DNA of 64,000 nucleotides from Pusillimonas sp044464525 (GTDB lineage: Bacteria; Pseudomonadota; Gammaproteobacteria; Burkholderiales; Burkholderiaceae_B): contig NZ_JBIQLE010000006.1 of assembly GCF_044464525.1 (NCBI RefSeq), positions 1-64,000 on the forward strand, given 5' to 3'. Below are positions 8,097 through 16,583 of this stretch, one piece after another. The translations under genes and the position numbers were made by a program. How positions within the stretch are numbered: the first letter of the stretch is position 1; each line of letters begins with the position of its first letter. The notes beneath the pieces are model-generated. The model saw nothing but the letters and a program-made list of their open reading frames with translations. It made no database searches and was not told the origin of the DNA.

Positions 8097-9779
8097 ATGC
8101 ATCAGCCCTGCCCCAATCTTGCATCTCTACCCGAGCTTCCTGACCCAAGTCACCCAGGCCTTTCGGGTGAGGCTTCACCTTGGCTGGTGCTCGAAAACAC
8201 CATCGTCGGCATCGCCTACATGCGTCACCGCCGGTTCATCTGGGCCAACGCCCGCATGGCTGAAATCTTCGGGTACGAACCCGACGAGCTCCGAGGGCAA
8301 GCGGTACGACGCCTTTACGCACGGCAAGAGGACTACAACGAAGTGGGCCGGCTCATGCAAGGCCCCCTCACAGACGGTTTCCATACCCACGAACGGGCAC
8401 TGGCAAAAAAAGACGGCTCATTGATCTGGTGCAAGGTGTCCGGTCGCCCCCTGGCGCCCGAAGATCCGCTTTCGCCCTCTATTTGGGTAGTGCAGGATCA
8501 CAGCGAAAAGAAACAGGCCGAGGATGCGCTCCGAAGACTCAACCAGCAGCTTGAGCACGCAATACAAATGCGAACTCTCAATTTGCAGCGCATCAACCGC
8601 ACCCTGACCACCGAAATCGAACGCCGCCGCGAACTCCAGGCGCTGGCGGTTGACACCCGCGAAAAATACCGCGCTCTGTTCCGGCATTTACCGTTGGGCG
8701 CCTTGGTCGCCAATGAAGACGGCGCCATCTCCGAAGTCAACCGGACGTTGCAAATCACTTTGGGCGCGCCGACGCCCCGCTTGATAAAGACACTGACCGA
8801 AGACAGAACGCGCGTGCTTCTGCCTTCCGGGCAACACACCTCCCTTGTCGAGCTGATCAAGTATCAAGCATTGCAGACAGGGCAAATGGTCAATCGTTTT
8901 TCTTTTGCATGGAACCATCCCCGAGAAGATCAACGCGAGCTGACCGCCATCGCCGCCCGCTTGGCCCACAACAAGAAGGGGGTGGTGTTTACCATCTCGG
9001 ACGTCACAGACCTGAAACGGCAACAGCGGCGCGAGCACGAGCAGCAAACCACGATGGCCCACGCCGCGCGGCTATCGTTGATAGGACAAATGGCATCCTC
9101 TCTGGCTCACGAGCTCGGCCAGCCCCTGAATGCCTGCCAAAGCTATTTGGGTGGAATCCGCAACTATCTGGAACAGCATCAAGCGCTTGACCCGAAGATC
9201 CAGGCCGAACTGTTCCAGGCTCTGGATAAAACCCGGCTGCACCTGGAACAAGCCGATGAAATCGTCCGCAGCACACGCAACTTCATATCCCGCCAACAAC
9301 CCGAGTTCAGTCCGGTTGCCATCGACGACCTGCTGGACCAGACGTTGCGGCTGCTTGAGCTTCAGATACATTCGGCGCAAGTCAAAATCGACGTGAAAAT
9401 CGACACCAAAGAAAACCTGCAGCTTCCCCCGGCATACTGCCATCCGGTTGAAATCCAGCAGGTCATTGTCAATTTGATCATCAACGCCATCGAAGCCATG
9501 TCGGACACCGAGCCGAATGACAAAATCATTCATATCCGGGTGTTCTCGCAAAATTATAATAATCTGACAATTGACGTCATTGATCATGGCCCCGGTGTCG
9601 CCGCCTCTTTGATTCCTTCCCTGTTCGACCCCTACGTCACAACCAAAGCAACGGGCCTGGGAATGGGTTTGATGATCAGCCGGAACATCATAGAATGGCA
9701 TGGGGGTACATTGCGTTTACAGTCCAATCCCGGCGGCACGTGTTTCAGGTTCACACTACCCGCCTACCGTGGGCCCTGA
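8097..9779 (+). CDS. Soluble PAS-PAS sensor histidine kinase
   Basis: 560 residues with no membrane segment, so probably cytosolic. The order is PAS domain (about 32-137), coiled-coil linker (138-186), second PAS-like domain (188-306), dimerisation domain with phospho-accepting His338 in SLAHELGQPLNA, and a HATPase domain with N-box (NLIINAIEA, near 463), DHGPG (496-500) and GLGMGL. The architecture resembles FixL/TodS/StyS-type kinases that sense small molecules or redox state. It is divergent from the apc-like operon and is followed 14 bases later by its response regulator, so sensing of the carboxylase substrate is a reasonable inference. The ribosome site before ATG 8097 is weak. Confidence 0.88.
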   Translation: MHQPCPNLASLPELPDPSHPGLSGEASPWLVLENTIVGIAYMRHRRFIWANARMAEIFGYEPDELRGQAVRRLYARQEDYNEVGRLMQGPLTDGFHTHERALAKKDGSLIWCKVSGRPLAPEDPLSPSIWVVQDHSEKKQAEDALRRLNQQLEHAIQMRTLNLQRINRTLTTEIERRRELQALAVDTREKYRALFRHLPLGALVANEDGAISEVNRTLQITLGAPTPRLIKTLTEDRTRVLLPSGQHTSLVELIKYQALQTGQMVNRFSFAWNHPREDQRELTAIAARLAHNKKGVVFTISDVTDLKRQQRREHEQQTTMAHAARLSLIGQMASSLAHELGQPLNACQSYLGGIRNYLEQHQALDPKIQAELFQALDKTRLHLEQADEIVRSTRNFISRQQPEFSPVAIDDLLDQTLRLLELQIHSAQVKIDVKIDTKENLQLPPAYCHPVEIQQVIVNLIINAIEAMSDTEPNDKIIHIRVFSQNYNNLTIDVIDHGPGVAASLIPSLFDPYVTTKATGLGMGLMISRNIIEWHGGTLRLQSNPGGTCFRFTLPAYRGP

Positions 9780-9793
9780 CCAAGGAGCAACCC

Positions 9794-10447
9794 ATGAACT
9801 CCGTAATGGTTTACTTGATAGACGATGAGCCCAGTGTCACTGACGCCATCTCGTGGCTCCTGGCTTCCGTCAAAATCAGCTCTGCCGCATTTTCGTCGGC
9901 CACAAGCTTTCTTTCCGCCATTGAGCAAGAATCAAGGCCTGCCTGTGCTGTCGTCGACCTACGCATGCCAGAAATGAGCGGGCTCGAGCTGCAACAGCAA
10001 CTAAGCGGCTCCAGTCACCACCACATGCCCATCATATTCCTGACGGCGCACGGTGATGTGCCCGCCGCTGTCAGTGCATTGCAAGCAGGCGCGATCGACT
10101 TCATGCAGAAGCCGTTCAATCCCGATGTGTTTTTAGCCGGCGTCAGACGGGCCATGCGTTTGGCGAAAGAAACCCACGACAACAATTTAAGGCAGCAAGC
10201 CCTGAAAGGACGTCTCGAGGTGCTTTCCCCCCGAGAAACCCATGTGCTGAAAAAACTGCTGTGTGGCCTGACCAGCAAAGAAATAGCACGGCAACTCGAA
10301 ATCAGCCCGAAAACCGTCGACGTGCATAGGGCCAATGTCATTCGTAAAATGGGCGTTACCACCAGCACGGAATTGGTGCGGCTGCTTAGCAAGCATTTTT
10401 ACGACACAAACTCTGACAACGAACCCGTCGGTTTACACCTACGTTAG
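9794..10447 (+). CDS. FixJ/NarL-type response regulator (receiver + LuxR HTH)
   Basis: 217 residues. The receiver domain has the acidic pair DDEP (11-12), phospho-acceptor D55 in VVDLRMPEMSG, the switch Thr in FLTAHGD and K106 in MQKPF. The C-terminus is a LuxR-type helix-turn-helix (LSPRETHVLKKL ... GLTSKEIARQLEISPKTVDVH). ATG 9794 is preceded by AAGGAG at 9782. It is paired with the upstream kinase and probably controls the divergent carboxylase operon. The family includes FixJ, TodT, StyR and TtrR; no closer assignment is possible by eye. Confidence 0.9.
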   Translation: MNSVMVYLIDDEPSVTDAISWLLASVKISSAAFSSATSFLSAIEQESRPACAVVDLRMPEMSGLELQQQLSGSSHHHMPIIFLTAHGDVPAAVSALQAGAIDFMQKPFNPDVFLAGVRRAMRLAKETHDNNLRQQALKGRLEVLSPRETHVLKKLLCGLTSKEIARQLEISPKTVDVHRANVIRKMGVTTSTELVRLLSKHFYDTNSDNEPVGLHLR

Positions 10448-10468
10448 TGTGCTTAAGCGCGCAGGTCG

Positions 10469-10879
10469 CTAACCAGCCAGAATCTCGTTGAATTCCAATA
10501 CATTCAGATCGGGGTCGCGAATGAAGCAGACGCTGCGGCGGCCTTGGCCCATTACTACCGGCCCCTCACTGATGCGGATGTTTTCGCGCCCCAGCCAGCT
10601 TACCAGGTCGTCCATGCTGTCAATAATAAAGGCGGCGTGCGTGTAGCCGGGACGCTTGACCGGCGCATCCAAAAGAACGTTCCCTTCGGAATCGGCTTCG
10701 CCGTTGTAGATCAGATGAATCCGCAGGCCAGCCGGGTGCACAAGGCCGCAAGCCTTGTCCTTCTCGGAGAACTCGTCGGGGTCGCGCATGAAACCCAGCT
10801 TGGCATAAAAAGCTTCGGCTGCGGAAAGATCGGTGACGCGGATTCCCACGTGATCCAGACGCAGTGTGTCAAATTGCAT
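10469..10879 (-). CDS. VOC (glyoxalase/bleomycin-resistance/dioxygenase) superfamily protein
   Basis: 136 residues from ATG 10879, which has AGGAG about 8 bases upstream. It reads as a single VOC unit of paired beta-alpha-beta-beta-beta modules: LDHVGIRVTDLSAAEAFY at the start, AAFIIDSMDDLVSWL in the middle and SVCFIRDPDLNVLEFNE at the end. Potential metal ligands are the first-module His (DHVGI), His in IHLIYN and Glu in LEFNE. Such proteins include glyoxalase I, fosfomycin resistance enzymes and methylmalonyl-CoA epimerase; the substrate is not identifiable. It is convergent with the response-regulator gene and lies downstream of the GST gene in the same direction. Confidence 0.8.
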   Translation of the reverse strand: MQFDTLRLDHVGIRVTDLSAAEAFYAKLGFMRDPDEFSEKDKACGLVHPAGLRIHLIYNGEADSEGNVLLDAPVKRPGYTHAAFIIDSMDDLVSWLGRENIRISEGPVVMGQGRRSVCFIRDPDLNVLEFNEILAG

Positions 10880-10929
10880 GGTGCTTGCTCCTGATTGAAT
10901 AAGATAAATAGCGGCTGTCAAAAACCGGC

Positions 10930-11544
10930 TCAGGCTTCAAGCCCGACAGGGGTACGCTGAAAAGGAAGGAAGCCCGGCAGTTGCTCGACCTGGCTCAACC
11001 AGGCTTGAACCTTCGGATAAGCGCCCAGGTCTACGTTTCCTTCGGGGGCCCTGGCAACGTAGCTATAAAGAGCCACATCAGCGATGCTTGCCTCTTCAGT
11101 GCCCGCGATCCATCGTTTGCCTTCCAAGCTGCGCTCCATGACACCAAGCGTGGCATGGGCGCGGCCGATCACCTCTTCCGCGTCGAAAGGGGCGCCAAAT
11201 ATTGTGACAAGCCTGGCGGCGCACGCCCCGTACGCGATCTTGCCGGCGGCAACCGAAAGCCATCGCTGTATCTGCGCTTCCACCACCGGGTCGATGGGCA
11301 GCCAGTGGGACGGGCCCACTTTTCTGGCGACATAGACAAGGATGGCGAGTGAGTCCGGGATGATGATGCCGCCATCGTCCAGCACCGGCACCTCACCGAA
11401 GGCGTTCAAGGCCAGATACTCGGGTTGCCGATGGGCGCCGGCCGCCATATCGACTTCAATCAGTTCATAGGGAACACCAGCCAGTGAAAGAAAAAGCGCG
11501 GCGCGATGGGCATGGCCGGACAATGGGTGATAGTAAAGCTTCAT
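10930..11544 (-). CDS. Glutathione S-transferase family protein
   Basis: 204 residues from ATG 11544, which has a GAGGAGG ribosome site; a longer upstream reading is unlikely. The N-terminal thioredoxin-like domain (MKLYYHPLSGHAHRAALFL) places the likely catalytic Ser in the PLSGHAHR loop, with the glutathione-binding GEVPVLDDGG and the PDSLAIL motif following. The C-terminal helical domain contains SIADVALYSYVARAPEG, the usual GST N-capping region. It is divergent from a LysR gene 120 bases away, a classic regulator-target arrangement. Likely roles are detoxification or isomerisation of electrophilic aromatic intermediates. Confidence 0.87.
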   Translation of the reverse strand: MKLYYHPLSGHAHRAALFLSLAGVPYELIEVDMAAGAHRQPEYLALNAFGEVPVLDDGGIIIPDSLAILVYVARKVGPSHWLPIDPVVEAQIQRWLSVAAGKIAYGACAARLVTIFGAPFDAEEVIGRAHATLGVMERSLEGKRWIAGTEEASIADVALYSYVARAPEGNVDLGAYPKVQAWLSQVEQLPGFLPFQRTPVGLEA

Positions 11545-11664
11545 GGTGAGCCTCCTCTTTTGAACCAGGCATTCATTATGTCTGGCATCGAATAATGAGA
11601 GAATCCATAGAAATCGCACTTCATTGTTGCGAGTTCTGCTCATAATCAAATAAAGGCGACGACC

Positions 11665-12552
11665 ATGGACAAGCTGCGGACGCTAAAAACCTTTATCAGC
11701 GTGGCCGAACATGCAAGCTTTGCGGAAGCAGGAAGACGCCTGCACATGTCGCCAACCACAGTGTCGCGCGCCATTGCGGCGCTGGAGGCAGATCTGGGCG
11801 TTCAGTTATTGATGCGCACCACTCGCAGCGTGCGCCTTACCGACGAAGGAGCCGACTTCCTGGCCAGATGCCGGGCGGGCATCGCCGAAATTGAAGGGGC
11901 ATTTGATACTGTCCGCAGCGGCCGCACGCTGCCCAGCGGCACACTGACAGTTACCGCGCCCGTCATTTTTGGACGTCAATACGTGTTGCCCATCGTGGTG
12001 GAGCTACTGCAGCGCTATCCCGACCTTCAAGTAAAGCTGCGCTTACTGGACCGGGTTGTCAGCCTGGTCGACGAGGGAATCGACGTCGCCGTCCGTATTG
12101 CAAACTTGCCGGACAGTTCGCTCCACATGCTGCGACTGGGTGAGGTTCGCCCTGTATTTAGCGCAAGCCCCGCCTATTTGAACGCGCGCGGCCGACCAAT
12201 GTCGATGGCCGACCTTCGTGATCATGACTTGATCTGGCTTGAAGACGAGAGCGGACCGCATCGCGGCTGGGGCCAAGACGCATTCAGGCGCTCAACGCAC
12301 CCCGCACGTTTATCTGTCAACAACATGGATTCGGCGGTTTCCGCAGCGGTCGCCGGGCTGGGGGTGGTTCGAACACTTTCGTATCAGATCACGGACGAAG
12401 TCGCGGCGGGACGACTCGAGCGCATCCTGGCCGACGATGCAGCACCGGCCTTGCCGATTTCTGTGTTGTTTCAAAGCGGGCGTAAAGATCATCCCAACGT
12501 TCGCGCCTTCGTGAATGTCGCGAAACGCCATTTACGAGGCGAGTCGTTATAG
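11665..12552 (+). CDS. LysR-family transcriptional regulator
   Basis: 295 residues. The N-terminal winged helix-turn-helix (LRTLKTFISVAEHASFAEAGRRLHMSPTTVSRAIAALEADLG) is followed by a periplasmic-binding-protein-like effector domain (from about residue 90) ending GRKDHPNVRAFVNVAKRHL. It belongs by look to the CrgA/DsdC-like subgroup often found next to oxidoreductases and GSTs. It diverges from the GST gene, which is its probable target. No clear terminator follows, and the next 216 bases hold no gene that I can support. Confidence 0.9.
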   Translation: MDKLRTLKTFISVAEHASFAEAGRRLHMSPTTVSRAIAALEADLGVQLLMRTTRSVRLTDEGADFLARCRAGIAEIEGAFDTVRSGRTLPSGTLTVTAPVIFGRQYVLPIVVELLQRYPDLQVKLRLLDRVVSLVDEGIDVAVRIANLPDSSLHMLRLGEVRPVFSASPAYLNARGRPMSMADLRDHDLIWLEDESGPHRGWGQDAFRRSTHPARLSVNNMDSAVSAAVAGLGVVRTLSYQITDEVAAGRLERILADDAAPALPISVLFQSGRKDHPNVRAFVNVAKRHLRGESL

Positions 12553-12768
12553 TGCGGCAACCGCTGTGGGAGTAATCTGGCTGTATGGCTACGACTTCAA
12601 GATCAAGGTGATTGCGAAGCTGCCCTAAGCCGCACACCCTGCCGACCAGTCTGCCGCGAAAACCAAAGCCCTATGTGGCCTGCCCGATACAAAGCAGGCT
12701 CATCTTGTATGATGGCGACACCCTTCTGCTGGATGCCCATCCGCTGGAAACTCTGGCTCTGATAATAA

Positions 12769-13401
12769 ATGGATACGACAGTAATTCTCTTGACGGTTTT
12801 CGTGGCGTGGCTGATGCTTCGCACGCGCTACCAGCGCGCGCGCATTGCCTTGCTGGGAGGCCATCTTTCCAACCTGCAGCTCGAGCGCCATATGGAAACG
12901 CTGACACAAGGCTACACCCGCGCCATACGGGAAGAAAGCGAAACACGCCAGCTTCAGGTATTGGATAACTTCGCCCAAACCGAGCGAGCAGTGGCGGCAC
13001 AAGCGCAATCGCTGGCTGAGGCCATGCAAAAAGAAGATAGGCAGGCGGCAAGCATTGGTGCTCTGTCGTTTTGCGTGCCGTATATCGAGCGCTTCCTTCC
13101 CGCAATGACCCGGGATTTCAGGAAACTGCTGCACATTCATGCGGACGGTTTGCGGCATCTTGTCGATAACGCAGACGAGCTCGACTCGAAAACCAGGGCC
13201 TACCATCTGTCTGCAGAGCTTTATTTGCTGCAACATAGCTGCCACTGGTTTTGCAAGTCTCGCGCCGTGGCCGATGCACGGCTGGTTCTGCGGCATCAGG
13301 TTGACCACAAAAAGGTCTTGAGCTCTGTTTCAACTGCGACTCGAACCGCCTATCTGAAATGGCTTGAAAACGCGCAGGCCACGAGTCGCAGCGAACAATA
13401 A
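12769..13401 (+). CDS. Conserved-looking membrane-anchored protein of unknown function
   Basis: 210 residues, not recognised. Residues 3-18 (TTVILLTVFVAWLMLR) form one N-terminal transmembrane or signal-anchor segment; the remaining about 190 residues are mostly helical and charged, with Gln/Arg/Glu-rich stretches (about 35-100) compatible with coiled coil. Codon use and GC content match neighbours, and it is convergent with the ABC ATPase gene. There is no strong ribosome site before ATG 12769. The 216-bp stretch before it (12553-12768) shows no gene. Function cannot be assigned. Confidence 0.6.
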   Translation: MDTTVILLTVFVAWLMLRTRYQRARIALLGGHLSNLQLERHMETLTQGYTRAIREESETRQLQVLDNFAQTERAVAAQAQSLAEAMQKEDRQAASIGALSFCVPYIERFLPAMTRDFRKLLHIHADGLRHLVDNADELDSKTRAYHLSAELYLLQHSCHWFCKSRAVADARLVLRHQVDHKKVLSSVSTATRTAYLKWLENAQATSRSEQ

Positions 13402-13421
13402 CGCCAAGTCGCCGCCTTATT

Positions 13422-13439
13422 GCCGGCAGCCGGCCTTTT
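13422..13439 (+). terminator. Weak intrinsic terminator between convergent genes
   Basis: GCCGG-CAG-CCGGC followed by CTTTT lies 20 bases after the stop of the membrane-anchored protein. The stem is only 5 bp and the T-tract is short, so this is a tentative call. Confidence 0.35.
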
Positions 13440-13442
13440 GAT

Positions 13443-14054
13443 TCAAGGCGCGGCGATATTGATTGTCCGTGCCTGGCAAGCCTGCACGAACTCAGCATCG
13501 TGACTGGCGAAGAGCACGACCCTGTCATGGGACCACGCCCTGAACTGTTCCGCCAAGGCCGTGCAGGCGCGCGAATCAACTCCATTGGTGGGGCCGTCCG
13601 CAATGACCACAGCCGGCTTTCCCAGAGCGGCCGCAGCCAGATAGACCTTGCGACGCGTGCCGGTGGACATCTGTTCGAAGCGCTTGTCCAAGTGCGGCTC
13701 CAGCTCGAGCTTGCCGGCAAGTTCAAATACTGCGTCGTCGAGCGATGCGTTCTTTTCAGCAGCTGTCTGCTCCAGCAGTTCGCGTCCCGTCAAAGCAGGA
13801 AATTGCAAGCAATTGTCGGGCACATAGGCGATACGCGGCTTGACCTGTTGCGGGCACTCCAGCAACGAGCGGCCTTCAATCCAGACTTCGCCCTCGCTGG
13901 GCGTGACAAGCCCGGCGATAATCGCCAGCAAGGTGGATTTGCCGGTGCTTTCCTCTTCGCATAGCGCCACGCATCCGGGCTGGAACGTATGTGTCAGCCC
14001 TTGGAATACGAGATGGTCGCCATGGCGCTTGCCGAGATTGTGTATGCGTAGCAT
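13443..14054 (-). CDS. Orphan ABC-type ATPase with degenerate nucleotide-binding motifs
   Basis: 203 residues with the complete outline of an ABC ATPase: N-terminal strands, P-loop region, Q-loop (AYVPDN), signature region, Walker B, D-loop and H-loop (FASHD, H185). Key positions differ from the norm. The P-loop is EEESTGKST (33-41), with E33 and S36 in place of both leading glycines. The signature is MSTGT (129-133) instead of LSGGQ. Walker B reads VVIADGPT (149-156), so the catalytic glutamate after D153 is Gly154. GKST, D153 and the H-loop are kept, so ATP binding is plausible but hydrolysis should be impaired. No permease gene is adjacent. Membrane protein 12769-13401 is convergent and not an obvious partner. 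Confidence 0.8.
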   Translation of the reverse strand: MLRIHNLGKRHGDHLVFQGLTHTFQPGCVALCEEESTGKSTLLAIIAGLVTPSEGEVWIEGRSLLECPQQVKPRIAYVPDNCLQFPALTGRELLEQTAAEKNASLDDAVFELAGKLELEPHLDKRFEQMSTGTRRKVYLAAAALGKPAVVIADGPTNGVDSRACTALAEQFRAWSHDRVVLFASHDAEFVQACQARTINIAAP

Positions 14055-14106
14055 GCCGCAAGTGTACCGATTTTAAAAAAACAAGGGTAAACCCCAGTAT
14101 AAATTC

Positions 14107-14146
14107 GTTGGTACACGGAGTAAATTGGTTGGGGTACGTACTAACC
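14107..14146. promoter_or_regulatory. Imperfect inverted repeat upstream of mobA, possible MarR-type operator
   Basis: GTTGGTAC (14107-14114) and GTACTAAC (14138-14145) form an inverted pair with one mismatch, and GTACGTAC (14134-14141) is itself palindromic. They lie 47-86 bases before the mobA start. MobR, the MarR-type repressor of mobA in Comamonas testosteroni, binds near its promoter; equating this site with it is inference. Confidence 0.3.
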
Positions 14147-14192
14147 TCGCAATGCTCCCCCTTTATCCACACTACTCTCCGGAGACCAGCCC

Positions 14193-16094
14193 ATGCAGTT
14201 TTACCTCAACGGCTACCGATTCGGCGATCCCGAATTTCATGATCCAGCGCCGGGTTTCGAACAACCGTCCGAAAGCCTGCCTGACACCGTCGATGTTCTG
14301 ATCGTCGGCTCGGGCCCGGCCGGAGCGGTGCTGGCTGCTCAGCTATCCTCCTTCCCCGACTTCACAACGCGCATCGTCGAGCGCCGCAACGGCCCGCTCG
14401 AACTTGGCCACGCCGACGGCGTGTCCAGCCGCACTGTCGAAATGCTCGATGCCTTCGGCTTGTCTTCACGTCTGGTGCGCGAGGCCTGCTGGATCAGCGA
14501 AACGGTCTTCTGGCGCCCTGATGATCAAAATCGCTCACACATCAAGCGCACCGGCCGGGTCGACGATGCCGCCACCGAACTATCTGAAATGCCGCATGTC
14601 ATCGTCAATCAGGCCCGCTTGCAACAGTACCTGCTTGAATACATGAAGAACTCGCCAACGCGGCTCACCCCCGACTACGGCCTGGAAGCCGTGAAGGTGG
14701 TGGTGGCAGATTCCGGCGACTATCCAGTCACGGTAACTTTACGGCCAACCGAAGGCGGCGCCGAGCGTACTGTCCGCGCCAAGTACGTCGTTGGCACCGA
14801 CGGCGCGCGAAGCGCTGTACGCACTTCAATCGGCCGCGAGCTGCACGGAGACATTGCCAATCACGCCTGGGGCGTCATGGACATTCTCGCCGTCACCGAT
14901 TTCCCCGATATACGAATCAAGGCGGCCATTCAATCGGCCGACGAAGGCAACATCCTGCTCATCCCGCGCGAAGGCGGGTATATGGTGCGCTTGTACGTCG
15001 ACATGGGCGTCGTCGACCCCGCCCGGCGCGAGGAAATTCGCAACACGTCGTCCGAGCAATTGATCGAAATCGCCCAGAAGGTGCTTCATCCCTATACGCT
15101 AGACGTGAAAAACATCGTCTGGAGCTCGGTGTACGAGGTGGGCCAGCGCGTTACCGACAAATTCGACGATGTCCCCGCCGACCGTGTCGACACACAGACC
15201 CCACGTGTCTTCATCGCCGGCGACGCCTGTCACACCCATAGCGCCAAGGCCGGCCAGGGCATGAACGTCTCCATGCAAGACACCTTCAACCTGGGCTGGA
15301 AACTGGCTGCCGTACTGCAAGGCCGCTCCGCGCCCACCCTTTTGCATACTTATTCCGGCGAGCGCCAACCCGTGGCAAAAGAGCTCATCGATTTCGACAA
15401 GGAATGGTCTGCAATAATGGGCTCGCCGCCAAAAGACCCGCAGTTCCCCGAACGTGGCGGCGTCGACCCGGCCGAGCTGCAAGACTACTTCGTAAAGTCG
15501 GGGCGCTATACCGCCGGCTTGGCAACCCACTACCCCGCCGGCCCCCTATTCGGCACAGACGAGCATCAGGCGTTGGCACAGGGCTATACCATCGGCATGC
15601 GTTTTCATTCGGCGCCGGTGCTTCAGGTGGCCGACGCCAAGCCTGTGCATCTGGGCCACGTTCACCGCGCCGACGGCGCATGGCGCCTGTACGCTTTTGC
15701 CGATGCCAATACCCGGCAGTTGAACGCCCTCATGACCTGGCTGGCAGAGTCAGCCGATTCGCCCCTCAAGCGGTTCACCCCCGCCAATGCCGACCCTGAC
15801 AGCATTCTCGACGTGCGCGCAATTTATCAACAGTCTCATCGCGACATCGAAATCGACAAACTGCCCGCCGTATTGCTGCCGCGCAAGGGCCGCTTCGGCC
15901 TGATCGACTACGAAAAGACTTTCAGCCCCGACCCCGGCAAAGAGAATGTTTTCGATCTGCGCGGCATCGATCGTGCCCAAGGCGCTCTGGTCGTCGTACG
16001 ACCCGACCAGTACGTCGCCCACGTACTGCCGTTGAATGCCCACGATACGCTTGCGGCCTTTTTCGACCGCTTCATGCTGGAGCCGCGCGGGTGA
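14193..16094 (+). CDS. mobA: 3-hydroxybenzoate 4-monooxygenase (FAD, phenol-hydroxylase family)
   Basis: 633 residues, close to the length of Comamonas MobA (about 639) and with a similar N-terminus (MQFYLNGYRFGDP). It has the FAD-binding fold VLIVGSGPAGAVLAAQL (35-51), the second FAD motif VFIAGDACHTHSAKAGQGMN, and the C-terminal thioredoxin-like domain of the phenol 2-monooxygenase subfamily. The expected reaction is NADPH- and O2-dependent conversion of 3-hydroxybenzoate to protocatechuate. No protocatechuate ring-cleavage genes are in the window. The ATG has GGAG 10 bases upstream (14179-14182). The MarR-type gene downstream overlaps it by 4 bases, indicating co-transcription. Related phenol or resorcinol hydroxylases are the main alternative. 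Confidence 0.82.
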   Translation: MQFYLNGYRFGDPEFHDPAPGFEQPSESLPDTVDVLIVGSGPAGAVLAAQLSSFPDFTTRIVERRNGPLELGHADGVSSRTVEMLDAFGLSSRLVREACWISETVFWRPDDQNRSHIKRTGRVDDAATELSEMPHVIVNQARLQQYLLEYMKNSPTRLTPDYGLEAVKVVVADSGDYPVTVTLRPTEGGAERTVRAKYVVGTDGARSAVRTSIGRELHGDIANHAWGVMDILAVTDFPDIRIKAAIQSADEGNILLIPREGGYMVRLYVDMGVVDPARREEIRNTSSEQLIEIAQKVLHPYTLDVKNIVWSSVYEVGQRVTDKFDDVPADRVDTQTPRVFIAGDACHTHSAKAGQGMNVSMQDTFNLGWKLAAVLQGRSAPTLLHTYSGERQPVAKELIDFDKEWSAIMGSPPKDPQFPERGGVDPAELQDYFVKSGRYTAGLATHYPAGPLFGTDEHQALAQGYTIGMRFHSAPVLQVADAKPVHLGHVHRADGAWRLYAFADANTRQLNALMTWLAESADSPLKRFTPANADPDSILDVRAIYQQSHRDIEIDKLPAVLLPRKGRFGLIDYEKTFSPDPGKENVFDLRGIDRAQGALVVVRPDQYVAHVLPLNAHDTLAAFFDRFMLEPRG

Positions 16095-16513
16095 GCAAGC
16101 TTGCGCAAATCCTTCCGCACACCGGATCACTGATCCGGCGTGCGCAGCAACGCCACGCGGCCGAATGGCTGCGTCTCGTGCCGACCACGATCACCAGCGT
16201 GCAGTTTGCCGCCTTGGCGTTTCTGGCCGACACCCCGGGCGCCAGCCAGCGCGAACTGGGGGACGCGCTGGAAATAGACCGATCAACCGTCGCAGACCTG
16301 GCCGCCCGCCTGGAACGCCACGGCCTGGTCATACGCGAGCAAGATTCCACCGACCGGCGCCGCAACGTGTTGCGGCTTACACCAGAAGGCTTGGGCGAAA
16401 TGAAGCGGCTACGGCCTCATGTGGACAGCGTCGAACAGGCGCTGACCCGGTCGTTGTCAAAGGCCGAAGTGGCCAAGCTGCGTCATCTGCTATCGGGGCT
16501 GCTTGACGCTTAG
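16091..16513 (+). CDS. MarR-family regulator, probable MobR-type repressor of mobA
   Basis: 140 residues from a GTG start that overlaps the mobA stop in GTGA (16091-16094). Helices and wing match MarR: TSVQFAALAFLADTPGASQRELGDALEIDRSTVADLAARLERHGLVIREQDSTDRRRNVLRLT, with the conserved DxRxxxLxLT wing. In Comamonas testosteroni the 3-hydroxybenzoate hydroxylase gene is controlled by the MarR-type MobR, which is divergent there; here the regulator is co-directional and translationally coupled, which would make the pair autoregulated. Confidence 0.85.
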   Translation: MSKLAQILPHTGSLIRRAQQRHAAEWLRLVPTTITSVQFAALAFLADTPGASQRELGDALEIDRSTVADLAARLERHGLVIREQDSTDRRRNVLRLTPEGLGEMKRLRPHVDSVEQALTRSLSKAEVAKLRHLLSGLLDA

Positions 16514-16539
16514 GCAAGGCCAACCTTGATGGCAGCGCA

Positions 16540-16568
16540 TTCAAGCCGACAAGGCGATGGCGTATAAT
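16540..16568 (+). promoter_or_regulatory. Sigma-70 promoter for yhhQ
   Basis: A perfect -10 hexamer TATAAT (16563-16568) has TTCAAG (16540-16545) 17 bases upstream, a partial match to TTGACA. The start of transcription would fall near 16575, placing the preQ1 aptamer at the very 5' end of the leader. Confidence 0.6.
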
Positions 16569-16583
16569 GCGTTCTTGCATTCC

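Noticed and set aside
13443..14054. Typical ABC transporter ATPase with a nearby permease
   Set aside because: No permease is adjacent and catalytic residues are altered.
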